Source: Halobellus inordinatus
GTDB lineage: Archaea; Halobacteriota; Halobacteria; Halobacteriales; Haloferacaceae
Length of the DNA stretch: 64,000 bases
Assembly (NCBI RefSeq): GCF_024464655.1
Contig: NZ_JANHAV010000001.1
Location: forward strand, 496,001 to 560,000
Reading direction: 5' to 3'
Shown: one piece after another, positions 43,308-51,066 of the stretch
Layout of the letters: every line of letters begins with the position of its first letter
Numbering within the stretch: the stretch's first letter is position 1
Notes under the pieces: model-generated
The model's database searches: none
The model's input: the letters and a program-made list of their open reading frames with translations, nothing else
What the model was told of the DNA's origin: nothing
Program-made: the position numbers and the translations under genes

Positions 43308-43514
43308 ATGTCTGACGAAAAGCGCTGTCCGGACTGTGAGGAACCGCTCACGCAGATGAAACTGCAAGGTTCCAACGCGGTGGGAACGCCGACGATCGTC
43401 TCACAGGAGCCGACAGAGGGGTTCCTCAGCAGCATCCGGTCGGACGAGATCCTCACGCCAGTTCCGTACGTCTGCCCCCAGTGTCGCCGGACGCTGTTCT
43501 ACGCCGAGGAGTAA
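43308..43514 (+). CDS. small zinc-ribbon-like protein
   Basis: A 68-residue protein beginning MSDEKRCPDCEEPLTQMKLQ and ending VPYVCPQCRRTLFYAEE. Two CPxC knuckles about 45 residues apart make one treble-clef or zinc-ribbon site. The intervening segment (GSNAVGTPTIVSQ) has no other motif. Such small zinc proteins are frequent in haloarchaea and mostly uncharacterised. A 36-bp tandem repeat array starts 30 bases after its stop. Confidence 0.75.
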   Translation: MSDEKRCPDCEEPLTQMKLQGSNAVGTPTIVSQEPTEGFLSSIRSDEILTPVPYVCPQCRRTLFYAEE

Positions 43515-43543
43515 ACGCCGCACATCCCAAGCCGAGAATACCA

Positions 43544-43672
43544 CACGCCGCGTACTGCACGTCGTGGGCCGAACCGCCACACGCCGCTTACTGCACGTCG
43601 TGGGCCGAACCGCCACACGCCGCGTACTGCACGTCGTGGGCCGAACCGCCACACGCCGCTTACTGCACGTCG
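43544..43672. repeat. 36-bp tandem repeat array, about 3.6 copies
   Basis: Units start at 43544, 43580, 43616 and 43652 (CACGCCGC[G/T]TACTGCACGTCG and so on). Copies 1 and 3 carry GCGTAC and copies 2 and 4 carry GCTTAC, so a 72-bp unit was probably duplicated. The array overlaps the 3' end of the HalOD1 gene. Read on the minus strand, each unit repeats that gene's final DVQ codons followed by TAA or TAC. It fits in-place duplication of a gene end. Confidence 0.85.
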
Positions 43673-43983
43673 GCGTCGTCGAGTGGCCGAACATCGATCC
43701 CGTCGGGGTCCGCACGGACCTGCACGCCGTGGTATTGGAACGACACGTGTGCGCGAGTGTCGTCTCTATCTGCGCTGTCCACGCTCGGGTCGAGAATGCG
43801 GTTCAACGCGTCGGGATCGACGACCTCGTGCAGCGGCGGCATCTCGGATATCTCGGAGTCCGTCGCCGTGGCGACGGCGTCGGCGATCGCCGCACTCGGT
43901 CGTCCTTTCTGGTCCCACTCGAAGTGGACTGTCTCGTCCTCCGCGATCGACGAGTCGGGTGGCCGTGAATCGTTACTGACCAT
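43660..43983 (-). CDS. HalOD1 output-domain protein
   Basis: A 107-residue protein: VHFEWDQKGRPSAAIADAVATATDS, MPPLHEVVDPDALNRILDP, and VSFQYHGVQVRADPDGIDVRPL match the HalOD1 output domain, which is frequent and found attached to haloarchaeal signal-transduction proteins or alone. ATG at 43983 is preferred to the GTG at 43992. The final residues and stop codon lie in the first unit of a tandem repeat array that continues past the gene. Confidence 0.78.
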   Translation of the reverse strand: MVSNDSRPPDSSIAEDETVHFEWDQKGRPSAAIADAVATATDSEISEMPPLHEVVDPDALNRILDPSVDSADRDDTRAHVSFQYHGVQVRADPDGIDVRPLDDADVQ

Positions 43984-44151
43984 CAGAAACACGAGTCCTT
44001 GCTACGATACGATCGCGAACAGTCCCGAAAAACGTCGTCTGATCCCCACTGTAGCCCGTCACTACCCGATCAACAACAGTATTGCACATAATTGTTTGTG
44101 TATCTCTCGAAGTTACACCGCGGATTTCGTGTGCGGCGTCTCCCGTTTTTG

Positions 44152-44640
44152 TCAGTTCGACGGCGTGTCGGTGGCCGTCTGCGTCGTCGCCTGATCTTTG
44201 GCTTGCTGGAACGTCTCTGCCGGCAGCAGGCCGTTCACCATCTCGAACGAGAGCGCGTCGATGAGCGCCGTCGCGGGGCCGGAGACTAGGAGGACGCTGA
44301 ACTGCTCGATCGAGTCTTCGATCGTCAGGCCCGATTCAGCGGCCTGCTCCTCGAAGGAACTCACCGCCGCCGAGCGGAGTTCCGACTGGGCCGTGCGGAA
44401 CTGCTCTTGTGCCTCCGTCTGAGAGATGTTGCCCGATTCGAGTTGCGATCGGATCTCGTCTTCCCGCTGCTGCATTTGCTCTTGGTCGGGCTGGACCGCG
44501 ACGGTAACCGTCGCACCGTTCGACCCAGCGGTTCCAGTCGTCTCGCCGTCTGTCTGCTGCGCGTTACACCCTGCCAGAGAGAGCGCGGCACCGGTTCCTG
44601 CGATTTCGAGGAATCGGCGGCGGCCAGTGTCGAATTCCAT
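44152..44640 (-). CDS. Tat-exported lipoprotein of unknown function
   Basis: A 162-residue protein with a Tat signal (MEFDTGRRRFLEIAGTGAAL) and lipobox LAGC at about 22-25, so it is probably folded inside, exported and lipid-anchored. The mature part is rich in Gln, Glu and Ala (DQEQMQQREDEIRSQLESG), with heptad-like spacing that suggests a coiled coil at about 50-110. It ends TQTATDTPSN. I do not recognise the family. It lies 98 bases downstream of another Tat lipoprotein on the same strand. Confidence 0.7.
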   Translation of the reverse strand: MEFDTGRRRFLEIAGTGAALSLAGCNAQQTDGETTGTAGSNGATVTVAVQPDQEQMQQREDEIRSQLESGNISQTEAQEQFRTAQSELRSAAVSSFEEQAAESGLTIEDSIEQFSVLLVSGPATALIDALSFEMVNGLLPAETFQQAKDQATTQTATDTPSN

Positions 44641-44738
44641 TCCCCTAGATATTTGCGGAGATTCGGATAACCGTGGCGAAGTCCCACGGGCGACGTGGGA
44701 GCGTGAACGGATCACACTCTCGGGCCTGCTCACAATCA

Positions 44739-45788
44739 CTAGTTGGGCGTCGTCACTCCCTCCGCGGGGCCGCCAGCAGACAAATGGTCGAACTCGCCCG
44801 TCGGAATCGTGCCGTCCGTCCAGGCCAGTCGTCCCTCGGTCTCGACGTCGAGTCCATCGTACGCGCCGAAGCGCTCGGACTCGGCGTCGACGAACGCGGC
44901 CAGTTCGCCGCTTTCGGCGGTTGCGGCGTCGACGTAGGTGTTCGCGAACGTCAGGTGGGTCGTCTCCTGGCCGAACCGCCACGCTTTGAGCTGGCCGGTT
45001 ATCTCGTCCGCTCGGAAACCACGCATCGTCGACCCGTCTGTCGCCTCCGGGTAGCACCACAGCGCGTGGGGCGCGTCGACGGTGCTGAACATCGAGGCGA
45101 CGTACTCGTTGCCGTCGGCGTACTGGCTCGTCTCCGACGTCGTCGCGTCGATAATCGCTTTTGCGTAGTCGATGCCGTCGCCCTCCCGCATCGGCGACAC
45201 CGACATAAACGCGTCCGGCGAGACGGCGTAGCCGTAGTCCGTGCCGTAGAGGTCGAATCCCTTGTAGCGCTCCGGTTCCGGCCAGGGCGTCGGCGTCGCC
45301 GTCGTCGGTGTGCGCGTCGTCGCTGGAGTCGCCGACGAGCCGTCACTGGTAATCTGCTCGCCGACGACCTCCGGATCGAACGATCCGAGAGCCAACTCCA
45401 TCACGTGGTCGATCTGTACCGTCGCCGCGACGTGGGCGGCGTCGACGAACTCGCCGGAGACGGGCCGCAGCATCTGATTTTCGAGTCGATCGTAGGCGTC
45501 CGGATGGATGACGTCCCGATACGAACGAATCGCTGCCACGTCGAAGTATCGCACGCCGTACCCATCCGACAGCGGAGTCGTCGTCGGGTCCGGCAGCCAC
45601 TGCCTGTACTCCTCCGGAGCCTCACCGGCCTGCGTCGCTGCCGTGGTCGACGTACTGGCTGAGGTCTTGTCAGGACCCGTTTCCGTGGGTGTTGACTGTC
45701 CGCCGAGACATCCGGCAGCCGACGCGAGCGTCCCGCTACCGAGTGCTACTCCGAGGGTGTTGAGGAGGGTGCGTCGTGATCGGGGCAC
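44739..45788 (-). CDS. Tat-exported lipoprotein of unknown function
   Basis: A 349-residue protein starting at GTG with MPRSRRTLLNTLGVALGSG, a twin-arginine signal, and lipobox AAGC at about 24-27. A Thr/Ser-rich stalk (residues about 30-52) leads to a globular domain (YRQWLPDPTTTPLSDGYGVRYFD, VDAPHALWCYPEATDG, WRFGQETTHLTFANTYVDA). A second TP-rich segment lies near 155-170. The family is unknown to me. It may be cotranscribed with the smaller Tat lipoprotein behind it. Confidence 0.7.
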   Translation of the reverse strand: MPRSRRTLLNTLGVALGSGTLASAAGCLGGQSTPTETGPDKTSASTSTTAATQAGEAPEEYRQWLPDPTTTPLSDGYGVRYFDVAAIRSYRDVIHPDAYDRLENQMLRPVSGEFVDAAHVAATVQIDHVMELALGSFDPEVVGEQITSDGSSATPATTRTPTTATPTPWPEPERYKGFDLYGTDYGYAVSPDAFMSVSPMREGDGIDYAKAIIDATTSETSQYADGNEYVASMFSTVDAPHALWCYPEATDGSTMRGFRADEITGQLKAWRFGQETTHLTFANTYVDAATAESGELAAFVDAESERFGAYDGLDVETEGRLAWTDGTIPTGEFDHLSAGGPAEGVTTPN

Positions 45789-45915
45789 ACCGGTGCTCGT
45801 CGGAGAACTGGAATAAGCTTTCTTCAGTCAGCTCACAGTCACGACGGGGCGCTACGCAGTGGTAAGACAACGGACCGGGCACTCGCGGTCCCTGGTCACG
45901 ACGGAGGAATACGAA

Positions 45916-45987
45916 TGGACTCGCCGGGATTTGAACCCGGGGCCTCTCCCATGCCAAGGGAGTGATCTACCCCTGATCTACGAGCCC
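45916..45987 (-). tRNA. tRNA-Ala (GGC anticodon)
   Basis: A 72-nt cloverleaf on the minus strand. Acceptor GGGCTCG pairs with CGAGTCC (one G-U). The anticodon stem is CTCCC/GGGAG with loop TTGGCAT (anticodon GGC). The T arm is CCGGG-TTCAAAT-CCCGG and the discriminator base is A. The acceptor has G-C at position 2 and G-U at position 3, where the G3-U70 pair is the alanine identity element. CCA is not encoded. No intron is present. Confidence 0.96.
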
Positions 45988-46017
45988 TCGAACGCATCTT
46001 CCCGTATTCCGCTTTCG

Positions 46018-46027
46018 TTCTTAAGGG
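46018..46027 (-). promoter_or_regulatory. TATA-like promoter of tRNA-Ala
   Basis: On the minus strand, CCCTTAAGAAC lies about 30-40 bp before the tRNA 5' end, a typical archaeal spacing. Confidence 0.5.
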
Positions 46028-46225
46028 CTTCGACTTGCGGGGCATCGACGCCGGGTCGCAATCCTTTTGTCGCCGACACGGATGAGTTCAGACGGGAACA
46101 GCACGGCCGCAAATCTGACTCGCCGCGCTCGTCGCGGCTTGGGATTGCGGAAGTGCGACGCTGCCGACGCCGTCGGCACGTCACATCGCGTATTCTGCGG
46201 TCTGTGCCGTTCCAACCAGAAAACA

Positions 46226-46693
46226 ATGGCACGAATGCACACCCGCCGCCGTGGCTCGTCCGGTTCGGACAAGCCGGTGGCAGACGAACCCCCGGAGTGG
46301 AGTGACGTCGACGCCGAAGACGTCGAAGCGCGCGTCGTCGAACTTGCAGAGCAGGGTCACGAACCCAGCCAGATCGGTCTCAAGCTCCGCGACGAAGGCG
46401 TCAAGGGCGTTCCGATCCCCGACGTCAAGCTCGCGACCGGCAAGAAGGTCACTACGATCCTCGACGAGAACGACGCGGCCCCGGAGCTCCCCGAGGACCT
46501 TCGGAACCTGATGGAGCGCGCCGTGCGCCTCCGTCGCCACGTCAACGAGAACCAGCAGGACATGCAGAACAAGCGTGCCCTGCAGAACACCGAGTCCAAG
46601 ATCCGTCGGCTCGTCGACTACTACCGTGGCGACGCGCTCGACGAGGACTTCACGTACACCTTCGACGTCGCCGTCGAACTCCTCGAAGAGTAA
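46226..46693 (+). CDS. rps15: 30S ribosomal protein S15
   Basis: A 155-residue archaeal/eukaryal-type S15 (MARMHTRRRGSSGSDKPV, then EPSQIGLKLRDEGVKGVPIPDVKLATGKKV and NTESKIRRLVDYYR). The N-terminal extension is typical of this branch. It binds the central domain of 16S rRNA. It begins the cluster rps15, RecJ-like protein, pcc1, rps3ae, a conserved haloarchaeal arrangement. Confidence 0.95.
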   Translation: MARMHTRRRGSSGSDKPVADEPPEWSDVDAEDVEARVVELAEQGHEPSQIGLKLRDEGVKGVPIPDVKLATGKKVTTILDENDAAPELPEDLRNLMERAVRLRRHVNENQQDMQNKRALQNTESKIRRLVDYYRGDALDEDFTYTFDVAVELLEE

Positions 46694-46711
46694 CCCCCAC
46701 ACATCGTACCG

Positions 46712-47938
46712 ATGGCCTCCCGATCCGACGCCGGCACGTCCGCGGACGCCCCCACCGAGAGCGTGGCGTCTGCGCTGTCGGCGGCGGCGTTCGTCCGCGT
46801 CGTCTGTCACGCCGGCGGCGACGCGCTCGCGGCCGCTGGCCTCCTCGCTCGCGGCCTCCGAAGCGCCGACGTGCCGTTCCAGGTGCGCGTGGCGTCGCTC
46901 GACGCCGCCGCGCCGGCAGCGGACGACGGCGTCTTCGTCGCTGTCGGGACGGAACACCCCGACGCGGACGTGACGATCAGGTCCACCGATGGTCCCGTCA
47001 GCCGCCGCGCGTACGACGTCGCGATCGCGCTCGGTCGTGACGACGGCGCCCGCGACGACGTGGTCGCATCCGACGTGACGCTGGCGCTTGCCGGCGTCGC
47101 CGCCGCCGGAGCACATCCCGGCTCGGTCGCCGGATCGCTCGTCGAGGCTGCCGACGGAATGGGCGCGATCGAGCGCCGCCCCGGCGTGGCGATCCCCGTC
47201 GACGACGTTGTCGACGGCCTGACCCACTCGACGCTGCTCCGCGCGCCGTTCTCCGGCGACGTGGACACCGTCGAGTCGGCACTTGCCTCGCTGGCAGACC
47301 CGACAGCGTCCGATGCGGAGACGCGGCGATCGATCGCCTCGCTCGTCGCATTTACAGTCGCGGGCGACGACGCCGCGACGCCCCGAGCCGCGACAGCAGT
47401 CGAACGGGCGCTTCGCCCGTACGCGACGCCCGACGGCCCGATGGCGACGCTCGGCGGCTTCGCCGACGTGTTACACGCCGTCGCCGTCGAGCGCCCCGGC
47501 ACCGGCGTCGCGCTCTCGCTCGGACACGGCGGCCGCGAGGCCGCGCTCGACGCGTGGCGCACGCACGGCACAGCCGTTCACCGAGCGATCGACGACGGTC
47601 ACACCGGCCGCTACGACGGCGTGTTCGTCGTCCGCGGCGACGTCGGCGGCAATCCCGACGCCCGCGACCACAGCACGACGCCGGGGCGACTGGCAACGGT
47701 CGCGCGACTCGTTCGCGACTTCCGATCGCCTGAACCGCTCGTCGTCGCGCTCGACGACGGGGTGGCCGCGCTGTCGGCTCGTGAGACGGGTGCCGCGGAC
47801 GCTGCCGCGGCGCTCGCTTCGGAGTTCACCTCGGCGGACGCGGCGTGGACCGGCGACGCAACGCGCGCGACCGCTCGTTTCGACGCGGACGCGGCAGACG
47901 CAGACGTTATTGCCGCGATCAGGGAGGCAGTGCGATGA
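46712..47938 (+). CDS. RecJ-like (DHH superfamily) protein with degenerate active site
   Basis: A 408-residue protein that aligns by layout with archaeal RecJ-like exonucleases: VRVVCHAGGDALAAAGLLARGL takes the place of motif I, and GTGVALSLGHGGREAALDAW starts the DHHA1-like part. The expected metal-binding DHH triplet and several Asp residues are not visible, so catalysis is doubtful. Some archaeal RecJ homologues bind the replicative GINS complex without acting as nucleases. Its place between rps15 and pcc1 is the genomic signature. Composition is very rich in Ala and Asp. Confidence 0.65.
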   Translation: MASRSDAGTSADAPTESVASALSAAAFVRVVCHAGGDALAAAGLLARGLRSADVPFQVRVASLDAAAPAADDGVFVAVGTEHPDADVTIRSTDGPVSRRAYDVAIALGRDDGARDDVVASDVTLALAGVAAAGAHPGSVAGSLVEAADGMGAIERRPGVAIPVDDVVDGLTHSTLLRAPFSGDVDTVESALASLADPTASDAETRRSIASLVAFTVAGDDAATPRAATAVERALRPYATPDGPMATLGGFADVLHAVAVERPGTGVALSLGHGGREAALDAWRTHGTAVHRAIDDGHTGRYDGVFVVRGDVGGNPDARDHSTTPGRLATVARLVRDFRSPEPLVVALDDGVAALSARETGAADAAAALASEFTSADAAWTGDATRATARFDADAADADVIAAIREAVR

Positions 47939-47975
47939 GTAGCGACGTGGACCGCTCCACGGGGGAGGCACCGAG

Positions 47976-48245
47976 ATGACGAACGCAAACGATTCGGACG
48001 CGACGCGCGAGTGTGCGTCGCGGACGGCCCGCCTGCGGACGACGCACGCCGACGCCGAGACGGTGGCGGCGGCGATCCGTCCGGACAACACCGACTCGAT
48101 GGAGATGGTCGTCGAGGGCGAGACGCTCGTGACGACGATCACCCGCGAGACGACCGGCGGGCTGCAGTCCACGGTGGACGACACCGTGGTCAACCTGACG
48201 GTGGCAGACGCCATCGTCGACACGACCCAGACATACTATGAGTGA
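47976..48245 (+). CDS. pcc1: KEOPS complex subunit Pcc1
   Basis: An 89-residue protein. TRTAR-type strand TARLRTTHADAETVAAAIRPDN, MVVEGETLVTTITRETTGGLQSTVDDTVVNLTVAD is the Pcc1 dimerisation fold. KEOPS makes threonylcarbamoyl-adenosine at position 37 of tRNAs. A GGGGGAGG lies about 11 bases before the ATG, an unusually clear ribosome-binding site for this window. It overlaps the rps3ae start by eight bases. Confidence 0.9.
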   Translation: MTNANDSDATRECASRTARLRTTHADAETVAAAIRPDNTDSMEMVVEGETLVTTITRETTGGLQSTVDDTVVNLTVADAIVDTTQTYYE

Positions 48246-48879
48246 ACGATCAGTTTCGAAGCAGAAGCGCGGAAAGCGATGGTACACCCTCATCGCGCCG
48301 GAGCAGTTCGACCGCACCGAGCTCGGCTCGACCTTCGCGGACGAGCCCGAGAAGGTCTACGGACGGACCGTCGAGGTGACCCTCGGCGACATCACCGGCG
48401 ATCAGGGTGAAAACAACACGAAGCTCACCTTCAAGGTGAACGACGTCTCAAGCGACGCGGCCTACACCGAGTTCATCAAGCACGAACTCGCACGCGACTA
48501 CGTTCGCAGCCTCGTTCGCCGCGGCGCCTCGAAGGTCGACGTCGCGATCACGGTGCTGACGACGGACGACTACCGCGTCCAGCTCCAGCCCGTCGCCTTC
48601 ACGACGAAGAAGGCCGACCGCAGCCAGGAGAAGGCGATTCGGCGCGTGATGATCGACCTCGTCGAGGAAGCCGCCTCCGAACGGACCTTCGCCGAACTCA
48701 TCGACAGCGTCATCGAAGGACGGCTGTCCTCTGCGATCTACGGCGACGCGAAGACCATCTACCCGCTCCGCCGGGTCGAGGTCCAGAAGCTCACCCTCGA
48801 AGCGCGACCCGAAGAGGTCGCCGCCGAGGAAGAAGCCGCCGTCGACGTCGACGAAGAAGACGTCGCAGTCGACGAGTAA
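48238..48879 (+). CDS. rps3ae: 30S ribosomal protein S3Ae (eS1)
   Basis: A 213-residue protein matching archaeal S3Ae: KQKRGKRWYTLIAPEQFDR, TEFIKHELARDYVRSLVRRGASKVD, and IYPLRRVEVQKLTLEARPEE. The last 20 residues are an acidic haloarchaeal tail (AAEEEAAVDVDEEDVAVDE). It overlaps pcc1 by eight bases, so ribosome synthesis and tRNA modification are translationally tied. It is the last gene of the cluster. Confidence 0.95.
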   Translation: MSERSVSKQKRGKRWYTLIAPEQFDRTELGSTFADEPEKVYGRTVEVTLGDITGDQGENNTKLTFKVNDVSSDAAYTEFIKHELARDYVRSLVRRGASKVDVAITVLTTDDYRVQLQPVAFTTKKADRSQEKAIRRVMIDLVEEAASERTFAELIDSVIEGRLSSAIYGDAKTIYPLRRVEVQKLTLEARPEEVAAEEEAAVDVDEEDVAVDE

Positions 48880-48968
48880 CGCGGTTTTTCAGGCGACTTT
48901 CCGTTTCTTTTTCGCCCGCGAGCCGACGGCTCGCGCGTCGGTCACGGCCCCGAAAAACTCCCAGACGG

Positions 48969-49412
48969 CTACTCTTCGACGGTAATGGTCCCGACCATCC
49001 CCGCCTGCTCGTGTGGGATGCAGAAGTACAGGTACTCGCCGGGCACCTCGAACGTGTGGGACCACGCCTCGCCGCTGTCGATGACGCCGCCGAACTCCTC
49101 GCGGAACCCTTTCTCGGCCGCCTTCGTCGTCTCGTAGTCCCCGCTGGCGAAGAACTCTGCGTCCTCGGGAATCCGGTCGTCGTATGCGGTGACCGTGTGC
49201 CCGCGCGAACTCGTGTTCTGCCAGACGACGGTGTCGCCGGGCGAGATGGTGAACGTCGGCGGGTCGAACGCGACCGCGGTCATTCCGATGTCGTACTCGC
49301 CCGCTGCGCCCGCAGAACATCCCGCGAGGCTCGTCGCCGCTGCCGCGCCGAGTCCGGCGAGCACGCGCCGACGGGAGACGCCCTCGTCCCCCGGCGCTCT
49401 CGTTCCTCTCAT
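48969..49412 (-). CDS. halocyanin-like type 1 copper lipoprotein
   Basis: A 147-residue Tat lipoprotein: SRRRVLAGLGAAAATSLAGC, with lipobox Cys32. The mature cupredoxin has FTISPGDTVVWQNTSSRGHTVTAY and YLYFCIPHEQAGMVGTI. Copper ligands are His72, Cys131, His134 and Met139. It is a small membrane-anchored electron carrier that could shuttle electrons to a terminal oxidase such as the one encoded near 54049-64000. It stands alone, convergent with rps3ae. Confidence 0.9.
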   Translation of the reverse strand: MRGTRAPGDEGVSRRRVLAGLGAAAATSLAGCSAGAAGEYDIGMTAVAFDPPTFTISPGDTVVWQNTSSRGHTVTAYDDRIPEDAEFFASGDYETTKAAEKGFREEFGGVIDSGEAWSHTFEVPGEYLYFCIPHEQAGMVGTITVEE

Positions 49413-49554
49413 ACTCCGGTTTCAGGGAGCGAGCGCTAAATGTGGCCCGGTCCGGACGGATGTGGCCGCAACCGCGCGGACGTTCCTGTCTCCGAACGTA
49501 TACGACCGGATCCGGATGTAAAGAGGTAAACCGATCCTCCGAGTCGGCCGAGGT

Positions 49555-50256
49555 ATGAAGCCGCGGTTCGTCGGTCGGCTGGGCCTCGCCGACGCGGTGA
49601 CGGTCTCGAACGCCGCACTCGGGTTCGTCGCCGCCGTCGCGACGACAGTCGACGTCGAACTCGCGACCCGGATTCTCCTGCTCGCGGCCATCGCCGACGC
49701 ACTGGACGGCGTCGTCGCCCGTCGCCGCGGCGGGACGGCAGTCGGCCCGTATCTCGATTCGCTGGCAGACGTCGCGTCCTTCGGCGTCGCGCCCGCGCTC
49801 TTGGTCGCGATGACGGTGGCGGGGTCGTGGGGGCTCGGCGAGCCCAGGGGCCTCCTTGCGCTCGTCGGAACGGCGCTCTTCGTCGCGGCCGCGGTGACGC
49901 GGCTGGGACTCTACACCGCCTACGACAGCGACGCAGCCGAGACCGAAGGCGTCCAGACGACGCTCGCGGCGACGATCCTTGGAGCGACCGTCCTCACCGG
50001 GTTCACGAGTCCGATCGTGCTCGTGCCGATGGTCTATCTGCTCGCGGCGCTGATGCTCGCGCCGATCACGTATCCCGACCTGCACGCGCAGGATGCGCTC
50101 GTGATGGGCGTCGTGCAGGCGGCGGCGATCCTGCTCTGTGGACCGACGGGGCGGCGATTCGTCGGGTCCCTCGGCGAGGGGTTCGCCTATGGATTACTGT
50201 TCCTCTCGCTCGCCTATCTGGTGCTCGGGCCACGGTTCTACTGGCGACGTGACTGA
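49555..50256 (+). CDS. pssA: CDP-alcohol phosphatidyltransferase, probable archaetidylserine synthase
   Basis: A 233-residue membrane protein with about seven helices. The catalytic CDP-alcohol motif runs from Asp48 to Asp72 (DALDGVVARR, then GPYLDSLAD). LGLADAVTVSNAALGF opens the protein, as in PssA-type enzymes. Archaetidylserine is the precursor of archaetidylethanolamine, needed for lipid attachment of PGF-CTERM proteins in Haloferax, where PssA, PssD and ArtA act together. An artA gene is in this window. Specificity for serine is inferred, not seen. Confidence 0.78.
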   Translation: MKPRFVGRLGLADAVTVSNAALGFVAAVATTVDVELATRILLLAAIADALDGVVARRRGGTAVGPYLDSLADVASFGVAPALLVAMTVAGSWGLGEPRGLLALVGTALFVAAAVTRLGLYTAYDSDAAETEGVQTTLAATILGATVLTGFTSPIVLVPMVYLLAALMLAPITYPDLHAQDALVMGVVQAAAILLCGPTGRRFVGSLGEGFAYGLLFLSLAYLVLGPRFYWRRD

Positions 50257-50290
50257 CTCCGCGACAGTCGGAGACTCGGTTCGAGTCGGC

Positions 50291-50566
50291 TCACATCCCC
50301 ATATCGTCGGCGTCGTCGGGGACCGGAAGGTCGTGCGGCGAGACGCCGAGTAGCTCTGCGGCGTGATCGAGCGCCATATCGAACCCGTAGTAGCGTTCGA
50401 GTTCGTCGCCGTCCGCGCTGGGACGGACCTTCAGCATCGCGTAGCCTTCGATGTTCTGTGCGATAGCAGCCGTCTTGCCACCGGATTCGAACGTCAGCAC
50501 TCGCTCGGTCTCGGTCTCTCGATAGCGCGCGGTGATTCCGTTCGCCGTCGCCTCCGTAGTCGACAT
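50291..50566 (-). CDS. conserved haloarchaeal protein of unknown function
   Basis: A 91-residue protein: MSTTEATANGITARYRETETERVLTFESG, then AAIAQNIEGYAMLKVRPSADG and YYGFDMALDHAAELLGVSPHDLPVPD. The pattern (two beta-hairpins plus a helix) is compact and conserved in style, but I know no function; it may correspond to a DUF7111-like family. There is no metal motif. It is convergent with pssA. Confidence 0.6.
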   Translation of the reverse strand: MSTTEATANGITARYRETETERVLTFESGGKTAAIAQNIEGYAMLKVRPSADGDELERYYGFDMALDHAAELLGVSPHDLPVPDDADDMGM

Positions 50567-50718
50567 ACCCGCCCTTGGGAGGCGGGGAAGTCGAACCTAC
50601 CGGTTCGGGTCCGCCCCGTGGGCGAGCGATCCAGACGGGTCAGAAGTGTCTCGGTGAGAGTCGAATCCGGCAGCCCGGAAACGAAAGTGTCGTGTCCGCG
50701 CGAACCGATCTGCCGACG

Positions 50719-51033
50719 ATGTCGAGGTGGCTCCAGAGCGGGCGGCGGCGAGACCTGTGTGCGCTGCTCTACGAAGCGGGGACGCTCCGCGGACAGAAAC
50801 TGAAGACAGCGCTCGAACGACACTACGACGTGCGGCTCGATCCACAGTCGTTCTACGGGACGCTCGACGCCCTCGTCGACCGAGGGCTCATCGAGCGCGA
50901 AACGCAGGGAATTCACGACGTCTATCGTCTCACCGACGCCGGCGTCGAGGGCGTCGAATCGCACTTCGCCTGGCTCTCGGCCCGGGTCGACGGGCATTCG
51001 GACACGGCTCGCAACTGTGGCTCTGGGGAGTGA
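50719..51033 (+). CDS. PadR-like winged-helix regulator
   Basis: A 104-residue protein from the ATG at 50719. RDLCALLYEAGTLRGQKLKTALERHYDVRLDPQSFYGTLDALVDRGLIERE is a PadR-type winged helix with the conserved YGTLDALVDRGLI; the wing is IHDVYRLTDAGVEGVESH. It ends 33 bases before a KaiC-like ATPase gene, which may be its target or partner. In-frame upstream extension to 50575 is basic and rejected. Confidence 0.8.
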   Translation: MSRWLQSGRRRDLCALLYEAGTLRGQKLKTALERHYDVRLDPQSFYGTLDALVDRGLIERETQGIHDVYRLTDAGVEGVESHFAWLSARVDGHSDTARNCGSGE

Positions 51034-51066
51034 TTTTATGACAGCCGTCGTCCGAGTAGCTATCAG

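Noticed and set aside
43544-43672. CRISPR array
   Set aside because: The 36-bp units are directly contiguous with no spacers, and no cas genes are in the window.
43401-43715. Repeat-containing minus-strand protein (RRVAVRPTTC units)
   Set aside because: It is only an alternative frame of the 36-bp tandem array and crosses two better genes.
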